From NCBI GenBank assembly GCA_963812945.1, contig CAWEXD010000008.1:1302001-1366000 (forward strand): a stretch of DNA of 64,000 nucleotides, written 5' to 3'. Shown piece after piece: positions 61,733-64,000 of the stretch. This stretch comes from DASRDR01 sp963812945 [NCBI: uncultured Candidatus Rokubacteria bacterium]. Its GTDB lineage: Bacteria > Methylomirabilota > Methylomirabilia > Rokubacteriales. The position numbers and the translations under genes are program-made. Below the pieces are notes generated by a model, which saw only the letters and a list, made by a program, of their open reading frames with translations, did not search any database and was not told the DNA's origin. Position 1 is the stretch's first letter. Each line of letters opens with the position of its first letter.

Positions 61733-63772
61733 TCAGTGGACGTGCTCGCTGGCCACCGGGGCCGTCGGGGCCTCGCGGGCCAGCCGATCGGCCTCGGCGA
61801 GAAGGCGCGCTGGATCGGCCCAGCCGTCGGTGTCGCGGCCGAGGTCCCGCGGGATCCAGCGCGCGCGGATGTAGCCCTGGCGATCGACGAGGAGCTCCAT
61901 GTGCGCCGGCGGCGCCGGCTCGGGCCGGAGCCCCTCCGGCGTCATGTCGCGGCGGAACATCGCGTAGGCCGCGGCGGCCTCGGCTGCGCCGTCCACGGCC
62001 AGGGGGAAGAACACCGCCCGGCCCCCCAGGGCGCGGTAGACGCTCCGCGCGTCGCCGAGCGGCACGCCCAGGATCTCACCGCCACGGAGCCGCATGGCCA
62101 GGGTGAGCCCGTTCAGCTCCACCAGGCGGTCAGCCGAGCCCGGAAGCGTGAAGAAGACGAGCAGCACGACACCGCGGCCCCGCCACTCGCGGAGCGCGCG
62201 CCCCTCGCCCACGCCGGTGGTGAACGTGAAGTCGGGGGCAACGGCCACACCGCCGGACGACACCTCCGGGCCGAGGTCGCGGGTCCGCTCGGCCGCGCCG
62301 AGGGCCCGGACGAAGTTGATGAGGTCCCAGCGCTCGTCGGGAGCCAGCTCGGCGGCGAAGCCCGGCATGCCGGAGCCCGTGATCCCGTGGCTGATCCACC
62401 AGAAGAGATCCCCCGCCGTGTGATCGCTCGCGTGCTTGGCCGTCAGGTCGGCGGGGCGCCGGGGCAGGGCGGCGGCGGCCGGCCCGCGGCCGTCTCCGCC
62501 GACGCCGTGACAGCTCTGGCAGTGCGCCCGGTAGAAGCCGTGGCCCTGGACGATCGACGCGGCGGCGTAGGGCACCGCTGGGCGGAGATAGGTTGCCGTG
62601 TTCGCATCCACCGCCAGTGGATGGAGCGCCACCGTCACACCGAGTGCGAGCGCCACAGCGCCGGCCAGCGCGGCCAGGCGCCATCGCCGCGGCCGGATCA
62701 CCAGGGCCAGCAGCAGCGCGACGAGTCCCAGGGTCGCCACCTGGCTCCCGATCGCGACACGAGGCTGGACGCCGGGGACCGTCTTCGTCGCCTCCCAGTC
62801 GAACCGGAAGGACAGCGGCCACGCGATCTCGTCGTGCCGCGCCGGCGTCGTGAGCCCGAGCACGGCGACCGCCGCCAGGATCGCTGCGGCCAGCGCGGCC
62901 TCGCCCAGCACATTGCGCTGGAGCGCCTTAGCGGCCCCGGGCTCACCGGGACCGCCGGCCGCGAGCCGGCGCCGCCACACCAGGAGGTTCCGGGCGGCCA
63001 GCGGGACGAGCGCCCCGAAGAGAATGAGCTTCACGGCCAGCCACCGGCCGTAGGCAGTCCCGAGAAAGGCCGGCACGGAGCCGACCTGCTTCCATGCCGC
63101 GAACGCCCCCGTGGCCGCGAGGGTCACGACGGCGGCGAGCCCGAGTCGCGAGAAGCGCTCGGCGGCCACCGCCGCGATGCCGGGGACCGCCAGGCGGCTC
63201 GCCCACGCCAGACAGAGCGCGAGCGGCACCAGGCCGCCCGCCCAGGCTCCGCTCGCCAGAAGGTGGAGCGCGTCGAGCCCCACCGAGACGAGGGCGCCCT
63301 CCACCGCGGAAGCGTGGCCCGCCAGCGCGCCGAGGGCGAGGCTCGCCGCCGAGAGCGCGAGGGCCTGGAGCCGGAGCGCCAGCCAGTCGCCCTCGCCGTC
63401 CTCGCTCGCCAGACGGAGGAGCGCCGCCAGCAGGACCAGCAGCCCGGTCCGGGCGAGCCAGACCGTCCCGTAGCGGGTATCGAGCAGGACGGCGAGGATC
63501 CGACCTCCGTCGAGGCTCTCCCAAGGGCCGGCCCCTGTCGCCACGCCGACCTGGCGCCAGAGGTCGAGGACGCCGGCGCTCAGCGTGATCGCCAGCGCCC
63601 AGCCGGCGACCCCGAGTAGCCGGGCATCGAGCTCACGCCGTCGGTCTCGCCCCACGGACCCGGCGGCCCGGACCGCGGGACGCACGACCAGCACGAGGCA
63701 CGCGAAGACGCCGACCAGCGAGACGGCGCCGACGGCGTGGAGCCAGCGAACCGCGACGCCGACGATCTCCAT
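61733..63772 (-). CDS. CopD-cytochrome c-redoxin fusion protein
   Basis: A 679-residue three-part protein. Residues 1-385 are CopD-like, with about eight to nine helices and the His residues WLHAVGAVSLVG and ALHLLASGAWAGGLVPLAL expected to bind or move copper. Residues about 400-500 are a class I cytochrome c with CQSCH at 418-422 and a distal Met in SGMPGF. Residues about 515-679 form a thioredoxin/SCO-like domain, but the CxxC position reads FFTLPGSAD without Cys. The fusion couples copper handling to electron flow. It lies between a partial membrane-anchored gene upstream and the CusF-like gene. Confidence 0.83.
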   Translation of the reverse strand: MEIVGVAVRWLHAVGAVSLVGVFACLVLVVRPAVRAAGSVGRDRRRELDARLLGVAGWALAITLSAGVLDLWRQVGVATGAGPWESLDGGRILAVLLDTRYGTVWLARTGLLVLLAALLRLASEDGEGDWLALRLQALALSAASLALGALAGHASAVEGALVSVGLDALHLLASGAWAGGLVPLALCLAWASRLAVPGIAAVAAERFSRLGLAAVVTLAATGAFAAWKQVGSVPAFLGTAYGRWLAVKLILFGALVPLAARNLLVWRRRLAAGGPGEPGAAKALQRNVLGEAALAAAILAAVAVLGLTTPARHDEIAWPLSFRFDWEATKTVPGVQPRVAIGSQVATLGLVALLLALVIRPRRWRLAALAGAVALALGVTVALHPLAVDANTATYLRPAVPYAAASIVQGHGFYRAHCQSCHGVGGDGRGPAAAALPRRPADLTAKHASDHTAGDLFWWISHGITGSGMPGFAAELAPDERWDLINFVRALGAAERTRDLGPEVSSGGVAVAPDFTFTTGVGEGRALREWRGRGVVLLVFFTLPGSADRLVELNGLTLAMRLRGGEILGVPLGDARSVYRALGGRAVFFPLAVDGAAEAAAAYAMFRRDMTPEGLRPEPAPPAHMELLVDRQGYIRARWIPRDLGRDTDGWADPARLLAEADRLAREAPTAPVASEHVH

Positions 63773-63832
63773 CCGGACGCGATCAGGCCACCAGGCCGAC
63801 GCGGCTCGGCCGGGCGGATGCGGGGAAACGGC

Positions 63833-64000
63833 TCATCGAGCGGGGGGCTCCGGCCCGTCTTGACGCGAGGCGCCCGGGCCGCCGTCCGGGTGATCCGGCG
63901 CGAAGAATGCCCACGCCGCCAGGCCCACCGCGATCACCGCGCCCCCCACCAGGAGCCACGACATCCAGCCAAACCCACTCCGGGTGGGCGCGGGGACCCC
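63833..64000 (-). CDS. 3' end of a protein with C-terminal transmembrane anchor (CopC-like?)
   Basis: Only the last 55 codons are in the window. They read ...TRSGFGWMSWLLVGGAV and continue as one transmembrane helix, ending in a short charged tail (GPEPPAR) and a TGA at 63833-63835. A C-terminal anchor directly upstream of copD is typical of CopC-type copper proteins, but the copper-binding part is outside the window, so the name is a guess. The 60-base gap to the CopD fusion suggests one operon. Confidence 0.4.
   Translation of the reverse strand, partial: GVPAPTRSGFGWMSWLLVGGAVIAVGLAAWAFFAPDHPDGGPGASRQDGPEPPAR

Overview
The window is very GC-rich, gene-dense bacterial chromosome with many 4-base start/stop overlaps, many GTG starts and a Gram-negative envelope (lipoproteins, a CpoB-like protein, an outer-membrane barrel). 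A quinol-oxidising alternative complex III (ACIII), sulfur-oxidation genes and polar amino-acid uptake genes suggest an uncultured lineage such as Candidatus Rokubacteria/Methylomirabilota or a deltaproteobacterial relative. This assignment is inferred from gene content only.

Layout. 1-7.9 kb: the end of a sulfur-carrier protein gene, a JAMM peptidase, then a complete actABCDEF operon for ACIII behind a good sigma70-type promoter. 8-14.1 kb: a membrane metallophosphoesterase, two lipoproteins (DUF900 hydrolase, DUF4403) and moeA. 14.1-17.9 kb: a sulfur module made of a SoxY-SoxZ fusion, a flavocytochrome c sulfide dehydrogenase subunit, a dihaem cytochrome c and, convergent to them, a YeeE/YedE sulfur transporter. 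18-21.3 kb: a polar amino-acid ABC transporter. 21.3-29.5 kb: cpoB-like, dprA, topA, xerC, hslV, hslU, argB. 29.5-33.4 kb: an arylsulfatase, a Popeye-like cyclic-nucleotide-binding membrane protein and a SnoaL-like protein. 33.5-41.1 kb: argD-argF-argG-comB-pgsA-plsY-gpsA-galT, tightly packed.

41.1-44.9 kb: tRNA-Gly, tRNA-Cys and a tRNA-Leu that appears split at its anticodon loop. The 5' half is at 41.46 kb, the 3' half at 44.83 kb, and an intact tRNA-Leu(UAA) lies between them. This looks like the scar of an integrated element carrying an SGNH hydrolase and a small exported protein. 45-53.4 kb: a stand-alone MshEN-domain protein, a UGA-containing peroxiredoxin, pirin, a TPR protein, a Rieske oxygenase/desaturase-like/DUF1989 cluster and an outer-membrane protein.

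53.4-64 kb is a redox and metal-handling region: a Fur-family regulator behind a periplasmic rhodanese whose catalytic Cys codon is UGA, a membrane nucleotide cyclase, a bufferin-type RiPP operon (DUF2282 precursor, DUF692/MNIO enzyme, DUF2063 partner, frameshifted DoxX), and a divergent copper-type operon (CopD-cytochrome c-redoxin fusion, CusF-like protein, a rhodanese lacking its Cys, a cupin).

The two strongest signals are the selenoprotein candidates. In both a peroxiredoxin (46523-47200) and a rhodanese (53941-54438, minus strand) a single in-frame UGA sits exactly at the catalytic Cys position. Each UGA is followed at a suitable distance by a small hairpin with an AGUU-type loop, as expected of a bacterial SECIS. 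The third is the copper-linked bufferin operon next to copper genes.
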